Positions 51,103-62,121 of a DNA stretch of 64,000 nucleotides are shown piece after piece (position 1 is the stretch's first letter; the number at the start of each line of letters is the position of its first letter). The translations under genes were made by a program, and so were the position numbers. The DNA comes from Siphlonurus alternatus (lineage: Eukaryota > Arthropoda > Insecta > Ephemeroptera > Siphlonuridae), in NCBI GenBank assembly GCA_949825025.1, contig OX463785.1:18291971-18355970 (forward strand), in the 5' to 3' direction. The notes beneath the pieces are model-generated. The model saw nothing but the letters and a program-made list of their open reading frames with translations, did no database searches and was not told where the DNA came from.

Positions 51103-51946
51103 CACTGCAAAAAATCGGTATTCAGACCCTCCATGCTTTTAACATTTACTGAACGTTAAAAGTATTTAGAAAAATAGCTAAATGTCTTTGCTATTTAATC
51201 ACTGTTTTTACCATTTAAAAACTAACGTTTTAAACATTAGATTTTTGTTAATAGAATTAGCATTCAGAAATTGCATGTTAATAGCATTTAGAAGTATTAT
51301 ATGCGGAATAGATCGTAATATATTTTAGGGGTCGACCCTTAGAGGGTCATTATTCTTACTGAATCAATTAAAGCCAATGCTAAATCCATAATCCTCACAG
51401 TTTTTGACAAATTTTGTTATAAATATTTGTATACTTTTAAAAATGACCCCTGTTAGACCCCAAGGGTCGACCCTTAAAATACGTAAATAAGAGCTCTAAA
51501 GTTAATTAAGGACATTGCTAATGTCAATTTTGCAATTTTTCACGAAAAAAAAATTTAAGGGTCTTTCGACCCTTAAGGGTCAAAGGGTCGCAAATTTAAG
51601 GGTCACCATTAGAACCGCCATCAAATTTTACCCTAGGGTCGAAATTTGTATAACCTTGTATTAAAATGAACCCTTGTCATTTCACTATAGCTCTTATTTA
51701 TTTTATATACCTCAATAATACTCTTCCTACTAAGAAAGCATTAGCAGTGCAGTGGTAAGGGTATGATCGAAAGTGATTACCGAAGTTAAGCTGGCGAGTA
51801 GTTTGATTGGTGATCACTTTTTAGCTTTTTACAACAGGTATGAAGAACGTAAACAATAAAAGCATTGAGAAGCTAAACACTTTTGGTGATGCAAAAGTGA
51901 TTGTGGAGATTCTCAATGCCTTTGGTATTTAGTTGTTTTTGCAGTG
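51103..51946. mobile_element. 844-bp non-autonomous element, TA target duplication
   Basis: Terminal repeats cactgcaaaaa and tttttgcagtg, with TA at 51101-51102 and 51947-51948. Removing the element and one TA restores cccctatcagta of the host MITE, so both boundaries are certain. The interior has several gggtcgaccctt-type repeats (around 51330, 51468 and 51567) and a 5S-like block. No ORF. TA duplication and CACTG ends suggest a Tc1/mariner-related mobiliser (inference). Confidence 0.88.
51738..51825 (+). mobile_element. 5S-derived SINE head fragment
   Basis: gcagtggtaagggtatgatc, then gattaccgaagttaagctgg and gtttgattggtgatcact follow the order of the 5S-like head in the SINEs at 14172 and 20765. 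It lies within the 844-bp element, so it was captured or inserted there. Confidence 0.6.
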
Positions 51947-52922
51947 TATCAGTACCTAAAATATCAGGTATACAAATACGATCTAGTTTTTGAGTTATAA
52001 ATTTTTAAAATTGACTACTTTAACATGGAGAAATGAAACTCCCATGTTAAATTGGTCAACTTTAAAAATTCATAACTCAAAAACTAGATCGTATTTGTAT
52101 ACCTGATATTTTAGCTACTGATAGGGGGTGTAGAGGAGAACATTTTAAATTTTTTTCAGAATTTTTGTGAGAGGGATTTTTTTTAACATTGGTGGCGTTA
52201 CCTTACCCTTAATTTCAAGGCATAGAGCATCCGAAAAAAAAATTAAAATAAATGTAGGAGAATTCCCCATTGTATCAGCCAATAAGATTTAATGTTAGAA
52301 CTTGGTTCTTGTGTTTTAAAATGACAAAAGAAAATGTTATACAACTCCTGCGTGGCATTTGAGAATTCCAAGTTGTTGCTGCAACAATATTCCGAAGGTA
52401 AATTAACAGGTTGTCCATCTCTAGACGGTCGAGTCTCCCACCTCGCGGAAATCCTCCGCTAGTTCCGGTCACCATGAGACGTCATTCTGCCAGCGTGATC
52501 GACTAGTAAGACCTTTGGCTTTGGTGACGGCTGGGACATAATAAAATGACTTTTCAGATATTTGGTGCCATTATGTGTGGATATAGTTGATATAATCAAA
52601 GTAAATCGGTGCATATTTGTTAAAGTTTCAGGGCTCTATTACAGTCTTCAGCGTTCAAATATACAAAGTTAAAACAATTTCAAGTAATTGTATAATTGAC
52701 AACAATTAAAATTGAAATCATAATTAAATTTTTAATAGAAAATATTTAAGTAAAATCATGTTTTTTTAAAATCAATACGAAACTTTTAATTGAAGCTGAA
52801 AAGAAGGTGTTGGTGACAGTTGTATGCACTTTTAATAATTAAATTTTTGGTGAAAGATTATGCTTTGATTCCTTTTGGTGATGGATTTTCTAATTTAATC
52901 TTCTGATCTGTAGTGACAATTG

Positions 52923-53237
52923 TGTAAGGTTCCCTTCCCAGCAGATAGTACGTGCAGGTTGATAATTTCCATGATCCGTATTGTACACGGCATGAGAACC
53001 ACATGTCAGCACTTTGTGCATAAGGCGAGAGAACCGGATGACGTTACTTGATCACTCGGGTGCTAGCCGCGGGCGTGTGAGCGTCTTGCGCGGCGGCCAC
53101 GCAGGCCGCCGCATACACCTGTAGTAAATAGACAATAAACTCTAAGTATTAGCAGTATTTACGAGTCTCAGTTAAGAATTTTCCTCCACCTTTAGGAACA
53201 GATAAATTAATTAAATACGTAAGAAAAGAGTCTTACA
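52923..53237 (+). repeat. 5' LTR
   Basis: 315 bp, TGTAAGG to AGTCTTACA. Contains a GC hairpin (gcggcggcc and ggccgccgc, loop acgca) around 53090-53115 and an aataaa polyadenylation signal at about 53130. It is much more GC-rich than the element interior. Confidence 0.96.
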
Positions 53238-53239
53238 AG

Positions 53240-53257
53240 TGGTGTCAGAAACGGGAT
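53240..53257 (+). promoter_or_regulatory. Primer-binding site
   Basis: TGGTGTCAGAAACGGGAT begins two bases after the 5' LTR. TGG followed by complementarity to a tRNA 3' end (...TGACACCA) is the standard reverse-transcription priming site. The tRNA species was not identified. Confidence 0.85.
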
Positions 53258-53548
53258 ACTGATTTTCTATTAATCAGAAACGAACTCAAGTGTGTTCCTA
53301 AAAAGGAGGATAAAATTAAATAACTGTTTTATAAATTTCACGTGAGTAAAAGTGAAGTTTTTTTTATTATTAACTAAGAGGTAATAATTTGCTGCGTGTT
53401 AGAACAAAATACGACGTGTTACATAAAAGAAAAAGATTCGACGGTCAAGAAATCAAGTAGCTGCATCAACGCTCATCACTTCGAGAATCAAAATTAGCCT
53501 GCGCAGAAGACAACCCACATCGAGAGGGCTTGCTGAGTCTTCGAGCCA

Positions 53549-53658
53549 AGGATGTTCGAAACCCGGATGAGTAACCTGGGGATGTCTGCAGCTGAGAGGA
53601 GCCGTGCAGAAAGCCTTGCAGAGATCGCGCGACAGCCGTAGCAGCTAAACGCCATGTT
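53549..53658 (+). pseudogene. Possible gag leader remnant
   Basis: The GC-richer segment after the primer-binding site opens with ATG and encodes MSNLGMSAAERSRAESLAEI in frame, then hits TAG near 53638 and TGA near 53671. Position, composition and the charged helical peptide suggest the start of a former gag gene, but no diagnostic motif (major homology region, CCHC) is present. It may only preserve packaging sequence. Confidence 0.4.
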
Positions 53659-53899
53659 GATCCACGTCGGATGAAAGCAAAAGAGGTAGGCTATGACCCA
53701 AAGTTTAACTGAAGTCAATTTGTAATTGCATGTGGCAAATATGTTCATTCAATGAGTGTTTTAAATCAATAATAAATTTCGCAAATATAAAGTTAACAAG
53801 ATTTTTTATATTTTTTCAGCTAGAATTTTGCATTTTTCTTTTGAATAATAAAATATACTTAATTTTTTTTTCTCTCCCAACAAAAATGGGAGAACACAA

Positions 53900-56800
53900 T
53901 AAACAACTAAAAAAAAAAAAAAAAAAAAAGTGATAAGATTGCAATACATATTTTTGTGCAAACTAAAAAAAAAAAAAAAAAAATATATATATAATGACAA
54001 TAAACGAGTTGAACGAACATATTATAATTGTAAAAAAGAAGTTTCCCTGTTATTTAAATTTAAAAATATTTCATTATTATGATAATGGCTGATATAAGAT
54101 ATTGAATGACGATCGTATGTAAATATTTTATAAGCAAGTGATTTTATTATCGATATAAACGGCTATACTATAGAAAAGCACATTCCTTGTGAACAGTACA
54201 AGTAAAATTTGGTATATAAATCTTCGACAGACATTGAATTAAGCACAAATACGCACGCAACAATAGATCGAAATAAAGTAAAAGTAAACAATAAACAATT
54301 TTAATAAGATTTCAAATCATACAATGAATCTAACATAAAAATGAATACGAGAGTTGAGAAAAATTATTTGCTATATAACGTAGTACTGTTTCAGTTTCAT
54401 AAATTAAAAAATAAATATATCTTGCATAACGTTTTTTTAAAAATTATGTCAGCATTGCCAATATTTCCTCGGAATTTTAAAAATTAACAATTTAATAGTA
54501 AATTCATTTTATTCTGTAAAAAAAAAAAATCAATCAATGTGCAATCAAAATTATTCTTTTTACATAAGTTAATTAAAAGTCGTGTGAAAATAAATTACAC
54601 TGTAAAAAAAAAAAAAAAGTACAGTAAATGAAAATACATCTCTTGTCAGTCGAACTCAATCAATTAAAAAAATTGTAAATTGTAATTTCTGATGTAAAAT
54701 GTACTGTTCTATATTGTAAAAAAAAGAAAAAACAATGAAATTTGACACATAATATATATCAACATAAATAATGCCTGATTTAAAATGGAATGATTAAGAA
54801 TGAAGTGCATATATCGCTATACTGTCAATATTTCTTGATAAGATAAATGCATAAGTTACTTGAGAAAATACATTTTGGAAAAGCAATAAATAATTGCAAT
54901 AAAATACCAATGTATTGCAACATGATATCTAAGTATTTCCAATTCTACCGAAGGAACTTTGTCGGATTTCATTTAATTTTCATAATTTTCACAAATTTCA
55001 GAACTTTACACTGTATGAATTTAAAGTTAATCAATTACACAGTAAAAAAAAAAAATAATAATAATAATAATTATTTTAAAACTTATTTATTTACATAGAA
55101 AGCCGTAACAGTAATCAAATATCATCAAAACTATGATAAAATCACAAAATGCTTTAAACTGCAGTAAAAAAAAAATGTAATATCTAACATCAAGTGATCA
55201 AGCGTTAAATAACATGCTGGTGTCAAAGCAGAGGTGGTAATCAAATAAAAATAATAAATAATGGCTACTCAGTTTACAAGTATATCAAATACATATTAAA
55301 TATAAAATACAACTAGTTAATGTTGAATCTCACCTTGTGGAAATGGAATCCACAAACTACATGACGGTATGCTATGAAATGATTTATTGGTAAAAATTAG
55401 GGCTATATAGTCGTGGCGCATTGTATTGAGTATGGCATCAAAACCGTACTCAGCCTTTGTTAGCACGAGGTACAGAAACATGTAAACGCATTTATTGTGG
55501 GAAGGCCAACCCATCTGATGCTGCTAGAATTGCATAATCTACCTTACGTCTGAAGCAACCCTAAAATTGAATGTTCTAAGGGGCAGCCAGTGTCATATTC
55601 ACGCAAGTATATCTGTTTGTAGTATATAGCGACTGTACTTCCAAGCCTATAAGATGTATCGCACTGCACTAGCCAGAGTCTATGTTGCAGGTTGATAGGC
55701 AATAATAAATAAAATATATTATTAATAATAAAAATGCAATAATGAGTACGTCGCAGTCACAGCTATACAAGGGGACGCCCGTCGCTCTTATAGTACAACG
55801 AGCGATGCTGTAATTCGTGAGATACCTGAGTTCTTAAGTAAAAGCCAATCCTCACTCCCTCTATGTGCACCAATTTTCAGTAAAGTGACTGTAATGAATA
55901 GTAAATAAATACAAGTAAGCTAATCACAAGCTATATAATAAGCTACTCAAGAGTGAATAATAGACTTATTAAGCAGAAGAAAAGTCACAAAAACGCATCA
56001 AACTTGATCAATTATAAATTTATAAGTTTCATCTTGCAGTCTGTTTATAAAATGAATCAATTAAATAAAGAAAATGTCTAGCTATAAAAAAAATAATGTC
56101 ACAACAAAAAAAAATCTGTTAAACGAAACTCAGAGCAATTCATGTAAACGATCAGTCAGTTCAAAATTAAATTTACAATCAATCAATTCAGCCAATAAAA
56201 GTCTTACTGCATAAATCAATTATTATCAAATCATATTACAAAAATCAATCACAATTCAAGATGATATGGGGTAATTATAAAATACAAACTGAATTTAAAA
56301 GAAATATTAAATATAATTTGTACCTACAAAAAAGTTGCAGAGTGTAAATGAACTTGGGAAAGAGTGTGTAACATTAACTCACTGTCTGCAAGCAGCGAGC
56401 GTAGATCAGTTTTCAACATACTATAGATAAAAAAGAGTAACTTGCCATCCAGTAAGCCAAGCATTCAACATGTATAAGCAGTACTATAGTGCTAGATGCA
56501 TAACATAAAATAAATAACGCTATTTTTCAGCTTTTCTTTAACAGCACTGTACTCTTACCAAAAACTAATTTCAACATAAAATAATTAATACATAATCAAT
56601 TAAATTGCATTTAATCGCAAAGGTAAAATTCGCAGAATATGGTATTTAATCATAGAATATTATGAAAAAGTGTACAGTTACATTCATATAAATTAAAAAA
56701 TTATTAAATGCTTACTACATTCATTTAAAAAAAAAAAAAAAAAATAGCATCAAATCACTAACAGTGAATAAAAATTCAGCTGTGTATCCAATTTTTAAGC

Positions 56801-58490
56801 CATTACAGGTTCAAATATTTATAAAAACATAAGCAATTTTCAAATCAATTGATTGTCTTTCGGTTCAAATCAAGTGTTTGTGGGAAAATATTAAATTAAA
56901 AAATAGAGGCTTTCAAAGTACTTATCTTCATGTGCCAAAAAAATGTATAAATAAAAATAAATTAACAATAATATCAAGTCAAATACTATAACTGAAATGA
57001 TCTTCTTATTCTTCTTAAGCTAATAGCAAATTAAATGTGGAATAGTCTACGTCAAAATATCGACCAATGCTGCACAATATAAATAATATCAATCAATCAT
57101 TAAATTTTACAAATGGTAAAACATTGAGTCTGCTGCAATTTAAAAAACACTGTGAAAATGCATATGTATTATTTTTTTAAAGATATTTTTGCAAAAAAAT
57201 CATATCTTATTTGTAAATAACCAAAATAAATTAAGTAATTTGAAAAAAAATTTGTCTGACTCAAATACATAACGATAAAAAATAATTTTATGCAAAATAC
57301 TAAAATTCCAATGGCCATATAAATTTTTTAAGGTATTGTAAAATTAAAAAACAATATTATCATAAGATAGTCACTGAACCATTTAAAAATTAAAAAAAGG
57401 AATTAAAAAAAAAAAAAATAAATAACATTGAAAGTATTTTACAAAACAATTTTATACATACAATCTACTATCATGTTGCATAATAATGTAAAATCGAGTC
57501 AATTAAATTTATGTGCATTAATTTAAATTTTAATTTTCTACAAAAAAAAAAATTCAATACTTAATATGCAAAATATGTCATAAATATTTTAAGTATTTTT
57601 TTTTAAGATCGCAATTATTGAAAATGTAAACTAAAGGATCATATAATCTATAATGCAAGGAGATATAACAATAATAAATCTGTTATTTATATTCCCCTAT
57701 ACAAGCAACAGTAAGTCTGCACAGTTTTTAAGTAAAAATTTTAGGTGCGAATTTTTGCAACAATATTCAGTTTGCCATGCCATGGATTACCCATATAAAA
57801 TGATATTCTCAAATATATAATGTTAAACATACTGTAATTAAAATGCTAGAGTTCTTATATTTCTAAGCCAAAATCCAGACGGAAACTGGAATCATCAGTA
57901 TGTTCATATTGCATAACAAGCAATTTTATATGATGTATATCATGACAAGTTTGTAAGTAATATGATAAGGTCAAAGGAACAAGCTTTAGACAGAAACAGT
58001 AAGCCCTTCAACAGGAAACACTGGAAAACTAATATATGATGATGTCAATAAATTTTTTTAAATCAATATTATTCAATTTTTAATATTTGTGCAATGAGTA
58101 ATATCAACGGCCAGTGCAAAATACTAAATTAACTAATTGATAAAGTCAGAACTGTTTTGGTAAAGTTAAAGTCAATATATATATTATAGCATAATTTTAT
58201 ACACCATAATAATTAATGTATCGATAAATTTTATGAAAAGCAAATTGTTTTGAAATAATAACAGCTCTAATATTATAATACATAAAAATATTCAGTTGGT
58301 TTAAAATCAAATTAATGGCCAAAATATTGTATTCTCATATACAAAAAGTAATATAAAAAAAAAATGAAAAAGAAAAGGAAAATAACCTACAAGCATTTTG
58401 CTCACATTTTATTACATCATTATATCATATTTATATTTTATATCGCCACACAAAAAGTAAAATATAGTAATTTTTGTTTGTTATTGGGTC
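53900..58490. other. A-rich ORF-free interior of the LTR element
   Basis: About 4.6 kb with no ORF above about 80 codons. It has many A runs on the plus strand and few T runs, and recurrent aatcaatt-type words. No pol, protease or integrase motif is seen on either strand. The strand asymmetry differs from the surrounding introns and follows the element's sense strand. Confidence 0.8.
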
Positions 58491-58756
58491 AAGCCAAGAT
58501 ACCGCCTTTTTGTTTTCATGTTTCAGGAGATGTCGGATCAAGAGACCAAGAACACCGTCATCGCAACACGCAACGAAGAAATAATTTTTATATTGTATTG
58601 GGATTTTTTTAAATATGCCTTGAATGATCAAGTAATAATTTCATAATAATATTTAAATTTTGTTTAGTCATCAATGAATTGTGGTTTAACTTAAATGCAC
58701 CCCATTCAAACTATCTGCTTCAATAAATATTCAACTTGTGTCGTCCCAGGAGTGAC

Positions 58757-58774
58757 GAAGTTTAGGGGGGGGCC
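58757..58774 (+). promoter_or_regulatory. Polypurine tract
   Basis: Purine-rich tract ending agggggggg, then cc, directly before the 3' LTR. Correct place and composition for plus-strand priming. Confidence 0.7.
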
Positions 58775-59089
58775 TGTAAGGTTCCCTTCCCAGCAGATAG
58801 TACGTGCAGGTTGATAATTTCCATGATCCGTATTGTACACGGCATGAGAACCACATGTCAGCACTTTGTGCATAAGGCGAGAGAACCGGATGACGTTACT
58901 TGATCACTCGGGTGCTAGCCGCGGGCGTGTGAGCGTCTTGCGCGGCGGCCACGCAGGCCGCCGCATACACCTGTAGTAAATAGACAATAAACTCTAAGTA
59001 TTAGCAGTATTTACGAGTCTCAGTTAAGAATTTTCCTCCACCTTTAGGAACAGATAAATTAATTAAATACGTAAGAAAAGAGTCTTACA
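58775..59089 (+). repeat. 3' LTR
   Basis: 315 bp. I compared it base by base with the 5' LTR and found no difference. Followed by the target duplication ATTG. Confidence 0.96.
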
Positions 59090-59488
59090 ATTGCATGCAT
59101 AAATTATACAGTTAAAATATTGTAATATTACCAGCACCACTAAAAATAAATAAATAATTAAGGTATCGAGCTTGACATTTTGTTTTCTTATAATTCATTT
59201 TAGGTTAATATTAGAAACTTTTTAAGATTTTGTTTTGAGTTATTCCTAAAGCAAAGGCGCTTAAATTTTTTCTATCACTCTATATTCAAAATAAACAATT
59301 TTGTCAATATTGTCGAATGATTTTGAATAAAACTGATATAACTTACCAACAAAACTATTCTTAAATGCATTTATTTCAAGCCAATACTTTGTTACTACTA
59401 GGTGGTGGGCTACTGCACAAGGTTCTTCGAAATCTGCACAAAACAACGCGACGAAGTGAAGTATTCTGACCGACGTGTGTTGTTTCAG

Positions 59489-59556
59489 TTTGTTCTGGGA
59501 CTACGCCATGCACGTCAATGTCGACGACATCGTGTACGTCCACTGTCACCAGCAAG
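59489..59556 (+). CDS. SGSM-like exon H (Rab-binding region)
   Basis: A 68-nt exon between gtgttgtttcag and gtgaga. It encodes FWDYAMHVNVDDIVYVHCHQ (visible residues 317-339), equivalent to the vertebrate YWDYAMTIRLEEIVYLHCHQQ. It is separated from exon G by 9.6 kb, of which 6.2 kb is a single LTR retrotransposon. Phase 1 at the end matches the next exon. Confidence 0.94.
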
Positions 59557-59847
59557 GTGAGATATTTATTATTTATTTATATTAAATGTTGGCAGTGTCC
59601 AGAAAGGGCAATGCCTTTACATAGTTTTCCATGGGGAAAGCGAAAAAATCGCTTGACGTAGCTAATCAGAGGCTTGAGATTTCTTCACTCTGCAAGGAGT
59701 GATTTTATCGCCAAAATGGCTGCCAAATATTATTATATGACATTGAAGCAAGTGCGCCTTTTTCGCCCCGCCAAGCCTCGTTCCGACATAGTTCCATGGA
59801 AAAAACATATTGATAATCTGGTGCACAATAAAATATTTTGTTGTCAA

Positions 59848-60330
59848 AAATTATATAATGGACAACATACATGAAATTTTTTTATTGCAGAAATGAATAG
59901 AGGGTACCAAATTATGTTACTCTGAATTCTTTCAGTTTTTTTTTTTTTTTTTTTGAGACCCAGAATTATTTTTAAATAGTTATTCACTACGTTTACATGA
60001 TGGTGTTTAACACGCATTCGTTGACGACGGATAATGTTATTCTTATGAGGCGTCGTCAACGGATACGTATTCAACACCGTCATGTAAACGTAGTAATTGA
60101 AAGTGCGGCCACGCCCCCTGGAGGCGTCAATAGGCGTCCAGTCTTTATCCTTTTTATTAAGGCTGCAGGGGTGCCAACTGAAATCACAGGACTTTCAATA
60201 ATTATTTAAAAATTGTTCCGGGTTTCAAAAAAATCTGAAAAAATTCAGAGTAGCATAATTTGGCACCCTCTAATTATTTCTGCAATAAAATTTTTTCATG
60301 TATGTTGTCCATTGTTATATAATAATTTAA
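59848..60330. mobile_element. Palindromic MITE related to 7047-7371, interrupted
   Basis: atggacaacatacatgaaat at the left pairs with atgtatgttgtccat at the right. ttattgcagaaatgaataga and ctaattatttctgcaataaa pair inside, and tgaaag and ctttca follow, as in the 7047 copy. The left arm is broken by the 111-bp MITE at 59985-60095. GC-rich centre (gcggccacgccccc). Confidence 0.85.
59985..60095. mobile_element. 111-bp foldback MITE, copy 2 (nested)
   Basis: cactacgtttacatgatggt to catgtaaacgtagta, same length as copy 1 at 36146. The host MITE reads attatt|gaaag when uninterrupted. Here att precedes and attgaaag follows the insert, giving a 3-bp ATT target duplication. Confidence 0.92.
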
Positions 60331-61060
60331 ATGTTGGATATATGATGTTTTGTTTATTTTTTTATTATCACTTTTAATTTAGCATCTTCTAACTGGTGTC
60401 TCTATTTATTCCAAATTTAATTACTCAAAATTTATAGTAATTTAAAAATTCCCTAGAATCCAAAGTACATTTAAGATCCTTCAATAACAAAAAGGTTATA
60501 TCATGTGAAATCAGACCAACTTGAAAGTCATTCGCAGCTAAATGAATTTCAAAGTATAGATTATGTAATTAAACTAATTAACATCTATATCATACTAATT
60601 TTCATAAAGGGTTGAAGCATGCAAATTTCTGCATTATCTGAGAAAATATGTTTAATTCAAGGTACTTTTTAAAATTTTTAAAGTCACACAAATAGAAATT
60701 GAAGAAAATATTATTTATATATTTTTTTTTAAAAAAGTTAAAACATTACGAGTTAACAAATTTTGTTGTCAATATTAAAAACAAATTATATTTTGGATAA
60801 AACTGCTACTTTTAAATTTTTTTAAAAAATTAAATTTATTATCTTATTATTTTATGTCCTGTAAATTTTTATTTGGTAAAAAAGGAATTAATTAAAACGA
60901 TTTTGCATTGAAAACTCAGGATTTGTGAATACGAATATTTTGAAAACGTCTACTTAAGGAAATTCAAAAGTTAATTGTTTATATGTTTATTATAATAAAA
61001 TTAATAAACCAATTTAAATTCCACGTATAAATAGGCTAATTCACATATTACTGTCCACAG

Positions 61061-61225
61061 CGGACAGTGGCGGGACAGTGGTTCTGGTCGGACAGGATGG
61101 TGTTCAGCGACCTCCTATCCACTTCCCTCGTGGCGGACATTTGCTGGCCTTCCTGTCGTGCTTGGAGACCGGACTGTTGCCGCACGGACAGCTCGACCCT
61201 CCGCTCTGGTCGCAACGAGGAAAAG
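61061..61225 (+). CDS. SGSM-like exon I (Rab-binding region)
   Basis: A 165-nt exon between ttactgtccacag and gtgacg. It encodes [40 protein letters not shown] and [15 protein letters not shown] (visible residues 340-394). This is the best-conserved block of the region outside the TBC domain, closely matching the vertebrate [39 protein letters not shown]. It ends in phase 1. Confidence 0.96.
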
Positions 61226-61968
61226 GTGACGATTGTTTTTAACTGAGAGTTATACTTTAGTACGTGACATTGAATATCAAGACAGGATTTTGTAAATAAA
61301 TTGCTAATATTTAATAAAGTCGTGTAAAAATATTAGTCATTAAGACAATAATGTCATATTTTTGCTTGCCAATTTAAAAGATTCTTTTAAAAGGGATTTA
61401 TTTCGTGTTTATTTTTTATAATTTTGAGCAAATCATGCAATTATTAATACTATATTTAAAGAGATAATATACGTTAAGTTGGCTTAAAAAAATTGGCTGG
61501 TAATCTTGCTGTTTAGACAACTTATAAATATAAAAAAAAGTCTACCCCCTGATAGTTATGCAACTCTCACCATGTAAATGGTCGACAAGTGCATACTTTC
61601 AAGGCGCGATTTTTTTTTTTTTTTTTTTTTACATTATTATGAGCTCGGAGTTTAAAGCGGAATAATGGGTAGGGATAAAGGAAGGAAAGGATGGTTGCCA
61701 CGACGTTACACGTTCCAGCATTCACTGAGCTGAGACTGAGGAAACCGTGGAAAATTCAGTCAGGACGGACACCTCTACTTTTATCAAGGGACCAGAAAAT
61801 TTTCACAATTTTAGATCAGAGTTTTTAGTAATATTCTAATAATTCTATATGAAATTCAAATACTAAATCAAGTACTAAGAAATTCAGAATACAAAAAAAA
61901 AAAAAAAAATGCACCAAAACTATTATAAATTCCCCTACTATTCTAATTTAAATATTCTCATTCTCCAG
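61226..61968. other. Intron I-J
   Basis: 743 bp, containing a minus-strand 5'-truncated SINE (61610-61795). Otherwise A/T-rich. Confidence 0.85.
61610..61795 (-). mobile_element. 5S-family SINE, 5'-truncated copy
   Basis: A T run at 61610-61630 (the poly(A) tail), then ctcggagtttaaagcggaat, gggtagggataaagg, ttccagcattcactgag, gactgaggaaaccgtggaaa and cagtcaggacggacacctct. These are collinear with the 3' half of the element at 20765-21169. The 5S head is missing. Confidence 0.88.
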
Positions 61969-62121
61969 GCAAAGTGTTCCCCCGGCTGCGTCGCAAGGCC
62001 CGCGCGGTGCTGGAGAAGCCCTCGCTGACCGCCGTGCAGAACGGTTCCATCGAGGAGGAGTGTGAGGCCTCGGACTACGTGTTCCGTATCATCAGCAAGG
62101 CGGGGCACCATGAGGATTTAT
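61969..62121 (+). CDS. SGSM-like exon J (end of Rab-binding region)
   Basis: A 153-nt exon between ctcattctccag and gtgagt. It begins KVFPRLRRKARAVLEKPSLT, followed by an acidic patch (SIEEECEASD) and YVFRIISKAGHHEDL (visible residues 395-445). ASDYVFRII corresponds to the vertebrate ATDYVFRIIYPG. GC content is high and there are many CpGs. It ends in phase 1. Confidence 0.94.

Larger units (their letters stand above)
51015..52208. mobile_element. Palindromic MITE (variant of the TTAA family), split by an insertion
   Basis: The arms agggtaaggtaacgccacca and its complement share the inner parts of the TTAA family (atgttctcctctat, atatcaggtatacaaa, tagtttttgagtta, aacatggagaaatg). They differ at the outer ends. 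The left arm is interrupted at 51103 and resumes after 51946. Flanked by TA. Confidence 0.85.
50525..52273. mobile_element. Outer terminal-inverted-repeat element of a nested group
   Basis: aatggggaattctc at 50527-50540 and its exact complement at 52258-52271 form the outermost pair, extended imperfectly by a few bases. Inside are an imperfect ~20-bp pair (gtgacgtagaaactccctag near 50700 and its near complement near 50930), the MITE at 51015-52208 and the element inside that. No transposase ORF. The outer pair is short, so it is less certain than the inner ones. Confidence 0.5.
52923..59089 (+). mobile_element. Complete non-autonomous LTR retrotransposon
   Basis: Two 315-bp LTRs that read as identical enclose 5,537 bp. 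The ends are TGTAAG and CTTACA, and the target duplication ATTG lies at 52919-52922 and 59090-59093. A primer-binding site follows the 5' LTR and a G-rich purine tract precedes the 3' LTR. The interior has no gag-pol ORF: after a short gag-like leader with a stop, it is A-rich and non-coding. The 4-bp duplication fits the Ty3/mdg4 group better than Copia or BEL (5 bp), but no pol gene is left to prove it. The structure is that of a LARD-like element depending on a helper. Confidence 0.95.
49877..59488. other. Intron G-H (9.6 kb, mostly mobile DNA)
   Basis: Contains, in order, a tRNA-head SINE remnant, a nested group of terminal-repeat elements (50525-52275), a short unique stretch, a complete LTR retrotransposon (52923-59089) and 395 bp of A/T-rich DNA before exon H. 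No exon found inside. Confidence 0.85.
59557..61060. other. Intron H-I
   Basis: 1.5 kb, containing a palindromic MITE (59848-60330) with a second MITE inside it. The remainder is A/T-rich and has no exon. Confidence 0.85.

Noticed and set aside
54847..55098. Short ORFs in the LTR element interior as gag or pol
   Set aside because: No protease, RT, RNase H, integrase or CCHC motif; composition is A-rich and the lengths are what chance would give.
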